Positions 7,925 through 16,792 of a stretch of 64,000 bases of DNA are shown piece by piece. Below the pieces are notes generated by a model. The model was not told where the DNA came from. It searched no databases and saw only the letters and a list, made by a program, of their open reading frames with translations. Made by a program: the position numbers and the translations under genes. Source of the stretch: Azospirillum lipoferum (lineage in GTDB: Bacteria > Pseudomonadota > Alphaproteobacteria > Azospirillales > Azospirillaceae); NCBI RefSeq assembly GCF_024170005.1, contig NZ_JALJXJ010000022.1, positions 1-64,000 on the forward strand, in the 5' to 3' direction. How positions within the stretch are numbered: the first letter of the stretch is position 1; every line of letters begins with the position of its first letter.

Positions 7925-9106
7925 ATGGCGTGGTTCGAGGTCAGGCTGCTCGCCGGCGGCCGTGCCCGCTCCATCGAGGTGGAGGCCGATGACGAACGCC
8001 GTGCCCGCGACGCCATCAGCGGCCGGGGCCGCGTGCTGTCGGTGCGGCGGCGGTTGAAAGTCGGCGGCTGGGGCCGTCCGCTCGACCGAAACGAGCGGCA
8101 CATCCTGTTCATCCGGCTGGCGGCGATGCTGGACTCGCGCGTCGGACTGGCCGAGGCGCTGCGCCGCATTGCCGCCGCCTTCCGCGGGCGCATCCGGCGC
8201 ACGGCCGAACGGATGGCCGACGCGGTGGAACTGGGCGACGATCTCGCCGACGCCATGCTGCGCCAGCCGCGCAGCTTCCCGCCGGTGCTGGTGGCGCTGG
8301 TGCGGGCCGGCGGCTTCGGCGAGGGCACGCCGGCAGCCCTGCGCACCGCGGCCGAGTTCGAACGGCAGATCGCCGGGGCGCGGCAGGGCTTCCGCTCCGG
8401 ACTGGCGCTGGCGGTGCTCTATGTCGTGACGTCGGGCGTGGTGATGGTCGGCACCTCCTTCGTCCTGACGCCGCTCCTGCTCGAGACCGAAGTGTTCCGG
8501 CGGGCGGGGGAGGAGGTGAATGTCGACTGGGTCTATCTGCTGTCCAATCTGACCACCGGGCTGGTCGCGGTGGTGCTGGCCGTGCTGGCCGTGCTGGGCG
8601 GACTGGCGACGGTCGGCCGGCGGGCGGCGCCCGAACGGGTCGACCGGGTGGTGATGCGGATCCCGCTCTATCGCGACATCGCGCTGGGCATCCAGCACCA
8701 TGTGATCTTCCGCGAGCTGTCGCTGCTGGTCGCCGGCGGTGTGCCGATCGACCGGGCGCTTCGGCTGACCGCCGACGGCGCCCCGGCCGGCGCGCTGGCC
8801 GCCGACCTCGACGAGGCGACGCGGGCGGTCGCCGCCGGCCTGCCCTGGACCGACGCCATGCGGGCGCTGCCCGGTACCGACCGCGCCTCCATCGCCGCAG
8901 CGGAGAACCGGGTGGAACTGGCGCAGAGCCTGTCCGCGCTGGCCGAGCAGTACCGCGACCTCTACCTGCACGCCGTCGCGGTGGCGGAGCCGGTGCTGCG
9001 CGGGCTGTCGGTGGTGGTGGTCGGGGTGGCCGGCATCGTCATGTTCGGGCTGACCATCGTGCCGATCCTGCAGCTTGCCGAACACATCGCGCGGCAGCCT
9101 CTTTAA
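7925..9106 (+). CDS. pilR: type IV pilus inner-membrane platform protein (PilR/GspF family)
   Basis: A 393-residue protein with two T2SSF domains. The first (about 60-180, FIRLAAMLDSRVGLAEALRRIA) and the second (about 260-385, FRELSLLVAGGVPIDRALRL) have the usual amphipathic helix pattern. Hydrophobic segments lie near 158-182, 205-228 and 357-382, the family's three-pass topology. It starts 13 bases after the secretin stop. The protein couples the assembly ATPase to pilin polymerisation in the inner membrane. Confidence 0.85.
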   Translation: MAWFEVRLLAGGRARSIEVEADDERRARDAISGRGRVLSVRRRLKVGGWGRPLDRNERHILFIRLAAMLDSRVGLAEALRRIAAAFRGRIRRTAERMADAVELGDDLADAMLRQPRSFPPVLVALVRAGGFGEGTPAALRTAAEFERQIAGARQGFRSGLALAVLYVVTSGVVMVGTSFVLTPLLLETEVFRRAGEEVNVDWVYLLSNLTTGLVAVVLAVLAVLGGLATVGRRAAPERVDRVVMRIPLYRDIALGIQHHVIFRELSLLVAGGVPIDRALRLTADGAPAGALAADLDEATRAVAAGLPWTDAMRALPGTDRASIAAAENRVELAQSLSALAEQYRDLYLHAVAVAEPVLRGLSVVVVGVAGIVMFGLTIVPILQLAEHIARQPL

Positions 9107-9126
9107 GCCGAGGATATTCCAACGCC

Positions 9127-9519
9127 ATGACCGGCCCCCTCTTCGCCCTTGGATCGGCCCGTACCACCTGTATCGCCCTGTCGGTCTGCGGCGTCCTGTT
9201 CGCCGGGATCGGAGCGGCCCTGCATATCCGCAGCTATCTGCTGGGCGAGGCGGTGGCCGAGGGCGGCAGCCGGTCGGACGCCGTCTGCCTGGGTGCCGCC
9301 CGCCGGATGGGCGGGGAACTGACGGTGACGCCGGAGGGCCTGCGCGTCGTCCTGCCCGACGCTATCGACCAGCGGACCTCGCTGACCGACGCGTCGGGCC
9401 TGCTGGCCTTCTGCCCGGACATGGCGCTGTCCTATTTCTGCATGGGCCTGTCCTGCGGTCCCGGTGGCCCCGGCGGCAAGGTCAGCATGCTGGTGGAGTT
9501 GACGCGCAAGCCGCTTTAA
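9127..9519 (+). CDS. small membrane-anchored protein at the end of the pilus operon
   Basis: A 130-residue protein with one N-terminal hydrophobic helix (about 14-36) and a small domain with four cysteines (AVCLG, AFCPD, YFCMG, LSCGPG), suggesting disulfides in the periplasm. It starts 20 bases after the PilR-like gene on the same strand. I do not recognise the family. It may be a further minor pilin-like subunit, since helix plus cysteine-bonded domain is the pilin plan, but the helix does not start at the N-terminus as in the other three. Confidence 0.55.
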   Translation: MTGPLFALGSARTTCIALSVCGVLFAGIGAALHIRSYLLGEAVAEGGSRSDAVCLGAARRMGGELTVTPEGLRVVLPDAIDQRTSLTDASGLLAFCPDMALSYFCMGLSCGPGGPGGKVSMLVELTRKPL

Positions 9520-9538
9520 CTGAGCTTATGGGAGCCGG

Positions 9539-10057
9539 CTATTTTGGCTGGCCGGACAGCGCCTTCGCCGCCTCGACGACCCGCCGCAGGTAGCGGGCGT
9601 GGAACTCCGGCGTGTGGCTGTGATAATTGCCGACGGCGGTCCAGAAATTCTCCCAGCCGACGGCGTCGATCTCCCGCCGCAGGATCCAGGCGGTGACCCG
9701 GATGTTGTAGCAGGGATCGAAGGTCAGCGCCTGCTGCACCACCTCCGGCGGGACGCGGCCGGCGGCGATCACCGGGAACCAGATGCTGTTGATCTGTCCC
9801 GGCCCGCAATCCTTGCTGCCGTTGCTGTTGACCGAGCAGGCGCCGGGCGTGCCCTGTTCAACCGCCAGGATCAGCCGCAGCGCGTCGGCCGGCACCTGCC
9901 ATTCGATCGAGGCCATGTCCAGGCAGTGGGGGGGAACGGCGGCAATGCCTTTCGGCGCGCGGTCGGCCAGCGCCGGCGTGGCGACAACCATCAGCGATGC
10001 CGCAACCAGCATTCCGGCCAGTATTCCGGCAAGATCGAACCGCACCCACCGCTTCAC
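9539..10057 (-). CDS. lytic transglycosylase, PilT/VirB1-like
   Basis: A 172-residue periplasmic muramidase-like protein with a signal peptide (to about ALA, residue 31). The SLT core has the catalytic Glu in ILAVEQG, followed by DCGPGQIN, and a later TAWILRREI...NYHSH. Proteins of this class locally open peptidoglycan for pili and type IV secretion systems; R64 carries one (PilT) inside its thin-pilus operon. Here it sits convergent to the pilus operon, with stops 20 bases apart, so it is transcribed separately. Confidence 0.8.
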   Translation of the reverse strand: MKRWVRFDLAGILAGMLVAASLMVVATPALADRAPKGIAAVPPHCLDMASIEWQVPADALRLILAVEQGTPGACSVNSNGSKDCGPGQINSIWFPVIAAGRVPPEVVQQALTFDPCYNIRVTAWILRREIDAVGWENFWTAVGNYHSHTPEFHARYLRRVVEAAKALSGQPK

Positions 10058-10130
10058 TCAACGCCTCCCCGGCAAACTGACGCAGCAAGGGAGCGGCGGC
10101 GCCCGCTAACAACCGGTTAATTCAAACGCG

Positions 10131-10159
10131 TTGCATAGTTTCAGATGAAACGATATGGT
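10131..10159 (+). promoter_or_regulatory. candidate promoter with operator-like palindrome, upstream of the MBL gene
   Basis: TTGCAT (10131-10136) and TATGGT (10154-10159) are 17 bases apart. The spacer contains the inverted repeat GTTTCA-GA-TGAAAC (10138-10151). A repressor bound there would block the promoter. The factor is unknown; IclR-type sites have a similar shape. Confidence 0.45.
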
Positions 10160-10232
10160 TTGCCCAACCGATCAATGACGGCCGTGACTCCTTGAGGGTT
10201 GGAGGTATCGGCCGCACCTGTGGAGAAACCGG

Positions 10233-11183
10233 ATGTCCAAGAACTTCGCCTCGCATGCCGACCTGGACGAGAAGACCGTCAGCTTCGACAAGCTGTCGGA
10301 CAATGCCTATGCCTACACGGCGGAGGGTGATCCCAACACCGGCATCGTCATCGGCGACGACGCGGTGATGGTGATCGACACCCAGGCGACGCCGGTGATG
10401 GCGCAGGACGTCATCCGCCGCATCCGCGAGGTCACCGACAAGCCGATCCGCCATGTCGTGCTGTCGCACTATCATGCGGTGCGCGTGCTGGGCGCCTCGG
10501 GCTATGCGCCGGAGCAGATCATCGCCAGCGAGGACACCCGCGACCTGATCGTCGAGCGCGGCGAAGCCGACATGGCGAGCGAGATCGGCCGCTTCCCGCG
10601 CCTGTTCCGCGCCGTGGAGTCGGTCCCCGGCCTGACTTGGCCGACCATCACCTTCCGCGGCCACATGACGATGTGGCTGGGCTCGCTGGAGGTGCAGTTG
10701 CTGCAACTCGGCCGTGGCCACAGCAAGGGCGACACGGTGGTCTGGCTGCCGCAGCAGAAGATCCTGTTCTCCGGCGATCTGGTCGAATATGGCGCCACCC
10801 CCTATTGCGGCGACGCCTATTTCACCAACTGGCCGGCGACGCTCGACGCCATTGCCGCGCTGAAGCCGGAGAAGCTGGTGCCCGGCCGCGGTGCTGCCCT
10901 GACCACGGCGGAGCAGGTGCAGGAGGGGCTGCGCGGCACCCGCGCCTTCACCAGCGAGTTGTTCGAACTGGTCAAGCAGGGGGTCGCCGCCGGCAAGGAC
11001 CTGCGGACCATCTACAAGGACACCTATGCCGCGCTGAAGCCAAAGTTCAGCCATTGGGTGATCTTCGACCATTGCATGCCCTTCAACGTCACCCGCGCCT
11101 ATGACGAGGCGACGGGCTACGTCGATCCGCGCATCTGGACCGCCGAGCGCGACATGGAGATGTGGCGCCAGCTGGAGGGCTGA
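10233..11183 (+). CDS. metallo-beta-lactamase-fold hydrolase with a reduced metal site
   Basis: A 316-residue cytoplasmic protein of the MBL fold. The first-metal ligands are present: H-Y-H in LSHYHAVRV, the His of GRGHSKGDT, and the Asp of FSGDLV. The second-metal ligands are not: the usual HxHxDH reads HYHAVR, and the late PGHG is PGRG. It may therefore bind one metal or have a non-hydrolytic role. The conserved surroundings (VIDTQATPVMAQ, GDAYFTNWP) suggest an intact, selected protein. It is monocistronic, starting from its own candidate promoter. Substrate unknown. Confidence 0.8.
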   Translation: MSKNFASHADLDEKTVSFDKLSDNAYAYTAEGDPNTGIVIGDDAVMVIDTQATPVMAQDVIRRIREVTDKPIRHVVLSHYHAVRVLGASGYAPEQIIASEDTRDLIVERGEADMASEIGRFPRLFRAVESVPGLTWPTITFRGHMTMWLGSLEVQLLQLGRGHSKGDTVVWLPQQKILFSGDLVEYGATPYCGDAYFTNWPATLDAIAALKPEKLVPGRGAALTTAEQVQEGLRGTRAFTSELFELVKQGVAAGKDLRTIYKDTYAALKPKFSHWVIFDHCMPFNVTRAYDEATGYVDPRIWTAERDMEMWRQLEG

Positions 11184-11212
11184 CGCCACCGCTCCCGTTC
11201 AGGGAGCCAGGA

Positions 11213-12460
11213 TCAGGCGGTAACAATCAGGCGGACATGACGCTTGCGGCCAGCCGACAGCACGGCCGATGCGGTGAGCGTCGCCGCCTCGTCGGTCACC
11301 GGCTGGCCGTCCAGCCGGGCGCCGCCCTCGCGGATCAGGCGGCGTGCGGCGCCCTTGGAGGCCGACAGGCCGGCCGCCACCAGCGCATCGACCAGCGGCA
11401 CGCCGTCGGCCCCGTCCTCACACCGCAGAGTGACTTCCGGCAGGCCGTCACCATCGGGGGCGAAGGGGCTGCCGGCGGCCGATGCCGCCCGTTCGGCCTC
11501 CCCGGCTCCGTGGCACAGGCGGGTCGCTTCCGTAGCCAGGACGATCTTCGCCTCGTTGATCTCGGCCCCTTCCAAGCACTCCAGCCGGGCGATCTCCTCC
11601 AGCGGCAGTTCGGTGAACAGGCGCAGGAAACGGCCGACGTCGGCGTCTTCGGTGTTGCGCCAGAACTGCCAGAAATCGAAGGGGCTGCGCGCGTCGGCGT
11701 TCAGCCACACGGCCCCGCCGGCGGTCTTGCCCATCTTGGTGCCCGACGCGGTGGTCAGCAGCGGCGTGGTCAGGCCGAACAGCTCGCGCCGCTCCACCCG
11801 GCGGGCCAGTTCGATGCCGTTGACGATGTTGCCCCACTGGTCCGACCCGCCCATCTGCAACAGGCAGCCGTAGCGGCGCGACAGCTCCAGGAAATCGTAA
11901 GCCTGGAGGATCATGTAGTTGAATTCCAGGAAGGTCAGCGGCTGTTCGCGCTCCATGCGCTGGCGCACCGACTCGAAGCTCAGCATGCGGTTGATGGTGA
12001 AATGGCGGCCGACATCGCGCAGGAAGGGCACGTAATCCAGCCCGTCCAGCCAGTCGGCGTTGTCCACCATGACGGCGTCCGCCGGGCCGTCTCCGAAGCT
12101 CATGTACTGGCTGAAGACGCGGCGCAGCCCGGCGGCGTTGGCGGCGATCTGGCTGTCGTCCAGCATCGGCCGCGTGGTGTCGCGGAAGCTGGGGTCGCCG
12201 ATCTTGGTGGTGCCGCCGCCGATCAGCACGATGGGCCGGTTGCCGGTGCGCTGAAGCCAGCGCAACGCCATGATCGACAGCAGATGCCCGACATGCAGGC
12301 TGGCCGCCGTGGCGTCGAAGCCGACATAGGCGGTCAGTACTCCGCCGGGTGCGGCGGCGGCGAGGCCCGACAAATCGTCGGCCGGATCGCTGCATTGATG
12401 GAGAAAGCCGCGCTCGCGCAGGATGTGCAGGAAGTCGGCGGTATTGGAACTGGTCGGCAT
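11213..12460 (-). CDS. tyrS: tyrosine--tRNA ligase
   Basis: A 415-residue class I aminoacyl-tRNA synthetase that charges tRNA-Tyr. The HIGH motif is HVGH (56-59), the KMSKS motif is KMGKT (242-246), and the tyrosine-site signature GSDQWGN is at 205-211. An S4-like RNA-binding domain ends the chain (SKGAARRLIREGGARLDG). The ATG at 12460 gives the normal TyrS N-terminus; longer in-frame starts add only unconserved residues. It lies downstream of the MepK-like gene with a 208-base gap. Confidence 0.97.
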   Translation of the reverse strand: MPTSSNTADFLHILRERGFLHQCSDPADDLSGLAAAAPGGVLTAYVGFDATAASLHVGHLLSIMALRWLQRTGNRPIVLIGGGTTKIGDPSFRDTTRPMLDDSQIAANAAGLRRVFSQYMSFGDGPADAVMVDNADWLDGLDYVPFLRDVGRHFTINRMLSFESVRQRMEREQPLTFLEFNYMILQAYDFLELSRRYGCLLQMGGSDQWGNIVNGIELARRVERRELFGLTTPLLTTASGTKMGKTAGGAVWLNADARSPFDFWQFWRNTEDADVGRFLRLFTELPLEEIARLECLEGAEINEAKIVLATEATRLCHGAGEAERAASAAGSPFAPDGDGLPEVTLRCEDGADGVPLVDALVAAGLSASKGAARRLIREGGARLDGQPVTDEAATLTASAVLSAGRKRHVRLIVTA

Positions 12461-12668
12461 GAAAGACGTCTCTACGGTTGGCCGGGCCGTCCGGAGACTG
12501 TCTCTGTATGGGAAGAGAACCATGGCCGCCGGACTTGCGACGGCATGGTTTCGGGTATGACCGATCGACGCCGCGCTATGTGAGCGGCGGATAATACATC
12601 GGGGTGGTGAGTGCGATGCGGACGGTCATGGCGACTTCCCTACACCGGTATGGCGGAAAGATCCAGCC

Positions 12669-13328
12669 TCACTTCCGTCCCAGCATCTGGCGGCGGGCGA
12701 GCGCACGGTGCAGCTGCATGCGCTGGGACACCGTGCGCAGGCGGGTGCCGCGGGCGCCGGGGGCGAACAGGCCGTCCAGGTTCTGGCCGAACATCTCCCA
12801 GCTGCGCAGCGGCCCGGTGTCGATGTGCAGGAAGTGGGAGCGCGGATACCAGCCGACGCCGCCGCGCCTCAGGTCGAGCGCGCTGCGGTGCGCATCGGGC
12901 AGACGCGACGGCAGGGTGACGTCCAGCGCGCGGCCCAGCAGATGCTGGCTGTGCTCCGCCACGCCCAGGCTGCGGGCGGCGAGCATGGCGTTGGTTTCCG
13001 GCGTGCGGAAGGCCGACAGGATGGTCGCCTTGGACTGGCCCACCGCTTCCAGGATGTCGGCCAGGAAGTCGAGCGTGCCGACGTCGACCGGCCCTTCCTT
13101 GTTGGCACGGTGGTCGCGCAGGAATTTGGCGAGGTCGGTCATCGCGTCGGGCAGCGGGCCGTCGGCATCGCGGTAGGGACCCTCGAAGGTCTCGCCGGTA
13201 TGCTCGTTCCTCAGGCTGAGGCGGCGCGGCGCGGCGGGAGCGGCCAGCGCGCGGTCGGACACCAGCACCAGGGCGCCGCACCCGATCAGCAGGCTGCGGC
13301 GCTTCAGGGAGAAGGGCGGGGAGGACAT
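12669..13328 (-). CDS. exported DUF882/M15A peptidase, MepK (YcbK)-like
   Basis: A 219-residue protein beginning with a twin-arginine-like signal (LKRRSLLIGCGALVLVS). The catalytic domain carries AFRTPETNAML, then SQHLLGRALDVTLP and HFLHIDTGP, which supply the His/Asp/His zinc ligands of M15A-type peptidases. E. coli MepK cleaves peptidoglycan cross-links. It is transcribed in the same direction as tyrS but with a wide gap, so probably separately. Confidence 0.85.
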   Translation of the reverse strand: MSSPPFSLKRRSLLIGCGALVLVSDRALAAPAAPRRLSLRNEHTGETFEGPYRDADGPLPDAMTDLAKFLRDHRANKEGPVDVGTLDFLADILEAVGQSKATILSAFRTPETNAMLAARSLGVAEHSQHLLGRALDVTLPSRLPDAHRSALDLRRGGVGWYPRSHFLHIDTGPLRSWEMFGQNLDGLFAPGARGTRLRTVSQRMQLHRALARRQMLGRK

Positions 13329-13457
13329 GCGGTCGGTCGTTCTTTCGGCGGGTCACCGTCAGGTCAACAAAATGGCGACCGATTCGCAAATGCAAAGTGG
13401 CGGCGCATGGCGCGGCTGCACGGGAAGCGGGGGACGGGCCGCCCGTTCACGGCAAAC

Positions 13458-14363
13458 TCACAGCAGGCGCTGCGCCTTGAAGCTGGTGTGCCGGCCGCCC
13501 TTGCCGATCACCAGATGGTCGTGCACGACAAGGCCGACGGCGTTGCCGGCGCGCACGATTTCCTTGGTCATCTCGATGTCGGCGCGGCTGGGGGTGGGGT
13601 CGCCGGACGGGTGATTGTGGACCAGGATCACGGCGGCGGCCGACAGTTCCAGCGCCCGCTTCACCACTTCGCGCGGGTAGACCGGGGTGTGGTCGATGGT
13701 GCCGCGCTGCTGCACCTCGTCGGCGATCAGCTTGTTCTTGCGGTCGAGGAACAGCAGGCGGAACTGCTCCGTCGGCTCATGCGCCATGGCGGCGGCGCAA
13801 TAGTCGATCAGCGCCTGCCAGGAGGCGAGCACCGGCCGGTCGATCACCCGCTGCTGCAAGGCGCGCAGGGCCGCCGCCCCGACGATGCGCACGGTGGCGA
13901 CGGCATTGTCGGTGCCGAGCGACACGCCCTCCGCCTTCAGGCCACGCAGCCGTTCCGGCGGGGCGTTGACCACCCCCCACAGGTCGCCGAAGGTTTGGAT
14001 CAGCAGCTTGGCCAGCGGCTTCACGTCGCGCCGCGGGCTGGCGGCGAACAGCACCATCTCCAGCAGCTCGTAATCCTCCAGCGCGTCCGGTCCGCGGTCG
14101 AGGAAGCGGCGGCGCAGCCGTTCACGATGGTCGATGTAGTGTGGATCCTCGCTGCCGGTCTCGTCGCTGGCTTCGCCGGACGGACCGCTGGTGGTGACCG
14201 TGTTTCCGGTCTCTTCCACCACGTCCATGCCGGGCTCTGCATTCGAGGCCAGCAGGTCGGGAAAGGGCAGGAGGCCGGCGCCCAGGCCGGCATCATCCAT
14301 TTCGGATCCGCTTCCGGTGTTGCCGGTATCCCGGCTGCGTCCTGTCGTCTTGCGTCCTGCCAT
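13458..14363 (-). CDS. radC: RadC-family JAMM-domain protein
   Basis: A 301-residue protein. After an acidic, low-complexity N-terminal tail of about 75 residues comes the RadC helix-hairpin-helix region (HRERLRRRFLDRGPDALEDYELLE) and then a JAMM metalloprotease-like domain with HNHPSGDPTPSRADIEMT, containing HxH and Asp metal ligands. RadC proteins are widespread; their biochemical role is unsettled despite the DNA-repair name. The ATG at 14363 is preferred because upstream in-frame sequence looks non-coding. Confidence 0.9.
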   Translation of the reverse strand: MAGRKTTGRSRDTGNTGSGSEMDDAGLGAGLLPFPDLLASNAEPGMDVVEETGNTVTTSGPSGEASDETGSEDPHYIDHRERLRRRFLDRGPDALEDYELLEMVLFAASPRRDVKPLAKLLIQTFGDLWGVVNAPPERLRGLKAEGVSLGTDNAVATVRIVGAAALRALQQRVIDRPVLASWQALIDYCAAAMAHEPTEQFRLLFLDRKNKLIADEVQQRGTIDHTPVYPREVVKRALELSAAAVILVHNHPSGDPTPSRADIEMTKEIVRAGNAVGLVVHDHLVIGKGGRHTSFKAQRLL

Positions 14364-14463
14364 CGGTCGTCGCCATGCATATGTATGGCAATGACTATAA
14401 TGTCTGAATGCGCGAGCGCACAGGGCTGACGCTCGCGCCGATGGAGAAAGAAGCCGGCCGGGG

Positions 14464-15027
14464 TCAGTCGGCGAGGCCGGGTTGTTCCCCCCGATGCCGG
14501 GCGGGCAGCATCCGGGCCAGGACGCCGTCGCGGCGGATGAAATGATGCCACAGCGCCGCCGCCGCATGCAGGGCGGCAAGGGCGAGGATCAGATTGGCGC
14601 CAAGTTCGTGGATCTCCTTCACCGAGCGGCCGAGCGTGCGGTCCGTCTCGACGGGGGAGGGGATGGTGAACAGGCCGAAGAAGGTCAGCGTGTCGCCGCG
14701 CAGCCAGGTCAGCACCACGCCCACCAGCGGGATCGCCAGCATCAGGGCGTAGAGCCCGAAATGGACGAGGTGGGAGGCGCCGCGTTCGGCCGGCGTCATC
14801 TCCGGCGGCAGGGCGGGGGTGCCGCGGGTCAGGCGCAGCATGATCCGCGCCAGCACCAGTGCCAGCAGGCCCAGGCCGAAGGAAATGTGCAGCCACCAGA
14901 TGGTGGCCCGCATCGGGTGCCCGCGCTCATAGAAATCCTCGCCGAAGGTCAGGAGATAGACGCCGACGATCAGCAGGGCGATCAGCCAGTGCAGGGCTTT
15001 CTGCGTGGCGCTGTAGGTGGTGGTCAT
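14464..15027 (-). CDS. cytochrome b561
   Basis: A 187-residue four-helix membrane protein of the CybB type. Histidines that would ligate two b hemes lie in KALHWLI, WLHISFG, SHLVHFGLY and LAALHAAAALWHHF. It would oxidise quinol or pass electrons across the inner membrane. The small open frame at 15046-15255 lies just upstream on the same strand. Confidence 0.9.
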   Translation of the reverse strand: MTTTYSATQKALHWLIALLIVGVYLLTFGEDFYERGHPMRATIWWLHISFGLGLLALVLARIMLRLTRGTPALPPEMTPAERGASHLVHFGLYALMLAIPLVGVVLTWLRGDTLTFFGLFTIPSPVETDRTLGRSVKEIHELGANLILALAALHAAAALWHHFIRRDGVLARMLPARHRGEQPGLAD

Positions 15028-15045
15028 TGGAAAACGCGCCTCCGT

Positions 15046-15255
15046 TCAGGCGGTGATGTTCAGTGTATGGCCGCGGTTGGGGTCCGCCGGCAGGCTGGGG
15101 ATGGCGCTGCGCTGCTCGGCGGCCTGGGCGGCGGCGCTCTCGCGCGTGTCGTTGTCGCGGTCGCCATCGCTGTCGATGCCGGGCGCTACGGCCGGACGGC
15201 TCTGGAGCGGCGACGGCATCGACGACAGGGAGGGGGTGGAGGTGGCGGACAGCAT
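15046..15255 (-). CDS. small hypothetical protein
   Basis: A possible 69-residue product, Ser/Pro-rich at the start, with an acidic middle (DSDGDRDNDT) and the ending NRGHTLNITA. It begins near the histidine kinase stop and ends 18 bases before the cytochrome b561 start on the same strand. Short proteins of this composition with a hydrophobic -I-A end appear in related genomes as far as I recall. No domain and only a weak ribosome site are visible, so it may be spurious. Confidence 0.35.
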   Translation of the reverse strand: MLSATSTPSLSSMPSPLQSRPAVAPGIDSDGDRDNDTRESAAAQAAEQRSAIPSLPADPNRGHTLNITA

Positions 15256-15319
15256 CGGCGGTCATCCAGGCAGGGGAAAGGGTTCCCCACCGGTCTAGCC
15301 TGCCAAGCTTACAGGGGGC

Positions 15320-16792
15320 TTACAGGGGGGCTTGCCGGGTGCCGGTGGCAACCGGACTCGGCCGCGCTGCGTCGCTTCGCCGCGGCATGGGTGGAAAGCG
15401 CAGGGTGAAGGTCGCGCCGCCGCCGGGGGTGTCCTCGACCGAGATCGTTCCGCCATGCGCCGCCATGGTGCGGGCGACGATGGACAGGCCCAAGCCGGCT
15501 CCGCCGGTTCCGTTACCGCCGGTTCCGGCGCCATCGGCTCCGGAGGCGGGACGGCTGTCGCGGTCGCCCTGCCAGAAACGCTGGAACACGCGGGCGCGCT
15601 GGTCGGGCGGGATGCCGGGGCCGCGGTCGATCACCCGCAGCAGGGGCTCGGCCGTGGCGGTCAGCGCCAATTCGACGCTGACCGTGCTGCCGGCCGGGGC
15701 ATGGCAGACGGCATTCTCCACCAGATTGCGCAGGGCACGGAACAGCGGGTCGTGGGCGCCGCGCACCGGCAGCGGCCGGCCGTCGCCGATCACCTCGATC
15801 AGGCGCCCCTTGCCGAGCGCCAGCGGAGCCAGATGGGCGGCTGCCTCCACCGCGATCTGCGACAGGTCGACCGATTCGTCGGGGGCGATGCGCAGGGCGT
15901 CCAGCCGCGCCAGATCGAGCAACTGGTCGACCAGCCGCGCCATGCCGGCGACATCCGCGCGGATCGGGGCGCCTGGGGCGCCGATCAGCGCCAGATGGGC
16001 GTCCAGCACCGCCAGCGGCGTGCGCAGCTCGTGCGCGGCGTCGGCGATGAAGCTGCGCTGGGCCTCATAGCCAGCCTCCAGCCGGTCGAGCGCCTGATTG
16101 ACCGCGCGGACCAGCGGCAGCACCTCGCGCGGCATGCCCTGTTCCGGCAGGCGTTCCGACACGCTGTCCGGCCCGATCGCGGCGGCACCGGCCGACGCAC
16201 GGCGCAGCGGGCGCAGGCCGCGGTGGATGATGACCAGATTGACCAGGATCAGCACCAGGGCGAAGGGCAGCCAGATCCAGCCGAAATGCTCGACGAATTC
16301 CTCCAGCAGCCATTCGATGTGCAGTTCCTCCTCGCCGGAGGCCACCTGGATCCAATAGGGCCGCCCACCCACCGCGATGCGGTGGCTGAGGCCGTAGAGC
16401 GGCGGTTCCCCATTCTGCGCCGGCACGCGGAAGACGCTGCGCGGCCGTTCGGTCGCGCCGGGGTCGAGGGGGCCCTCCACCCCGGCGGACCCGAGCAGCA
16501 GCCGGCCCTCGCCGTCGACCAGGGCGAAGGAGGCGGCATTCACCCGCAGCATCGCCTGGACCGACTCGGTCAGGGCGGTGTTCAGCCTGTCGTCCGGACC
16601 GCGCACGGCCCGTTCGATCACGCGGACGACGCCGGACAGGGTGCGCTGGCGCATCCGGTCATGGGTGCCCTTGAACTCGACATAGAGCAGCAGAGCCGTG
16701 GTGGCGACCGCCAGCAGCGTGACCAGCACCAGCCAGCGCGCGATGGAGGCCAGCAGCGACGGCGGGCGGGTTTCGTTCGCGCCGCCGCTCAC
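15320..16792 (-). CDS. membrane sensor histidine kinase (TctE/QseC-like)
   Basis: A 490-residue kinase. A first membrane helix (about 20-40), a periplasmic sensor region of about 150 residues, a second helix (about 195-215), a HAMP region, an H-box ADAAHELRTPLA with the phosphorylated His, then the N box (NLVENAVCHAP), G1 (DRGPGIPPD), F and G2 (GGAGLGLSIV). It overlaps the response regulator gene by four bases (ATGA), so the pair is translated together. The signal is unknown. Confidence 0.9.
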   Translation of the reverse strand: MSGGANETRPPSLLASIARWLVLVTLLAVATTALLLYVEFKGTHDRMRQRTLSGVVRVIERAVRGPDDRLNTALTESVQAMLRVNAASFALVDGEGRLLLGSAGVEGPLDPGATERPRSVFRVPAQNGEPPLYGLSHRIAVGGRPYWIQVASGEEELHIEWLLEEFVEHFGWIWLPFALVLILVNLVIIHRGLRPLRRASAGAAAIGPDSVSERLPEQGMPREVLPLVRAVNQALDRLEAGYEAQRSFIADAAHELRTPLAVLDAHLALIGAPGAPIRADVAGMARLVDQLLDLARLDALRIAPDESVDLSQIAVEAAAHLAPLALGKGRLIEVIGDGRPLPVRGAHDPLFRALRNLVENAVCHAPAGSTVSVELALTATAEPLLRVIDRGPGIPPDQRARVFQRFWQGDRDSRPASGADGAGTGGNGTGGAGLGLSIVARTMAAHGGTISVEDTPGGGATFTLRFPPMPRRSDAARPSPVATGTRQAPL

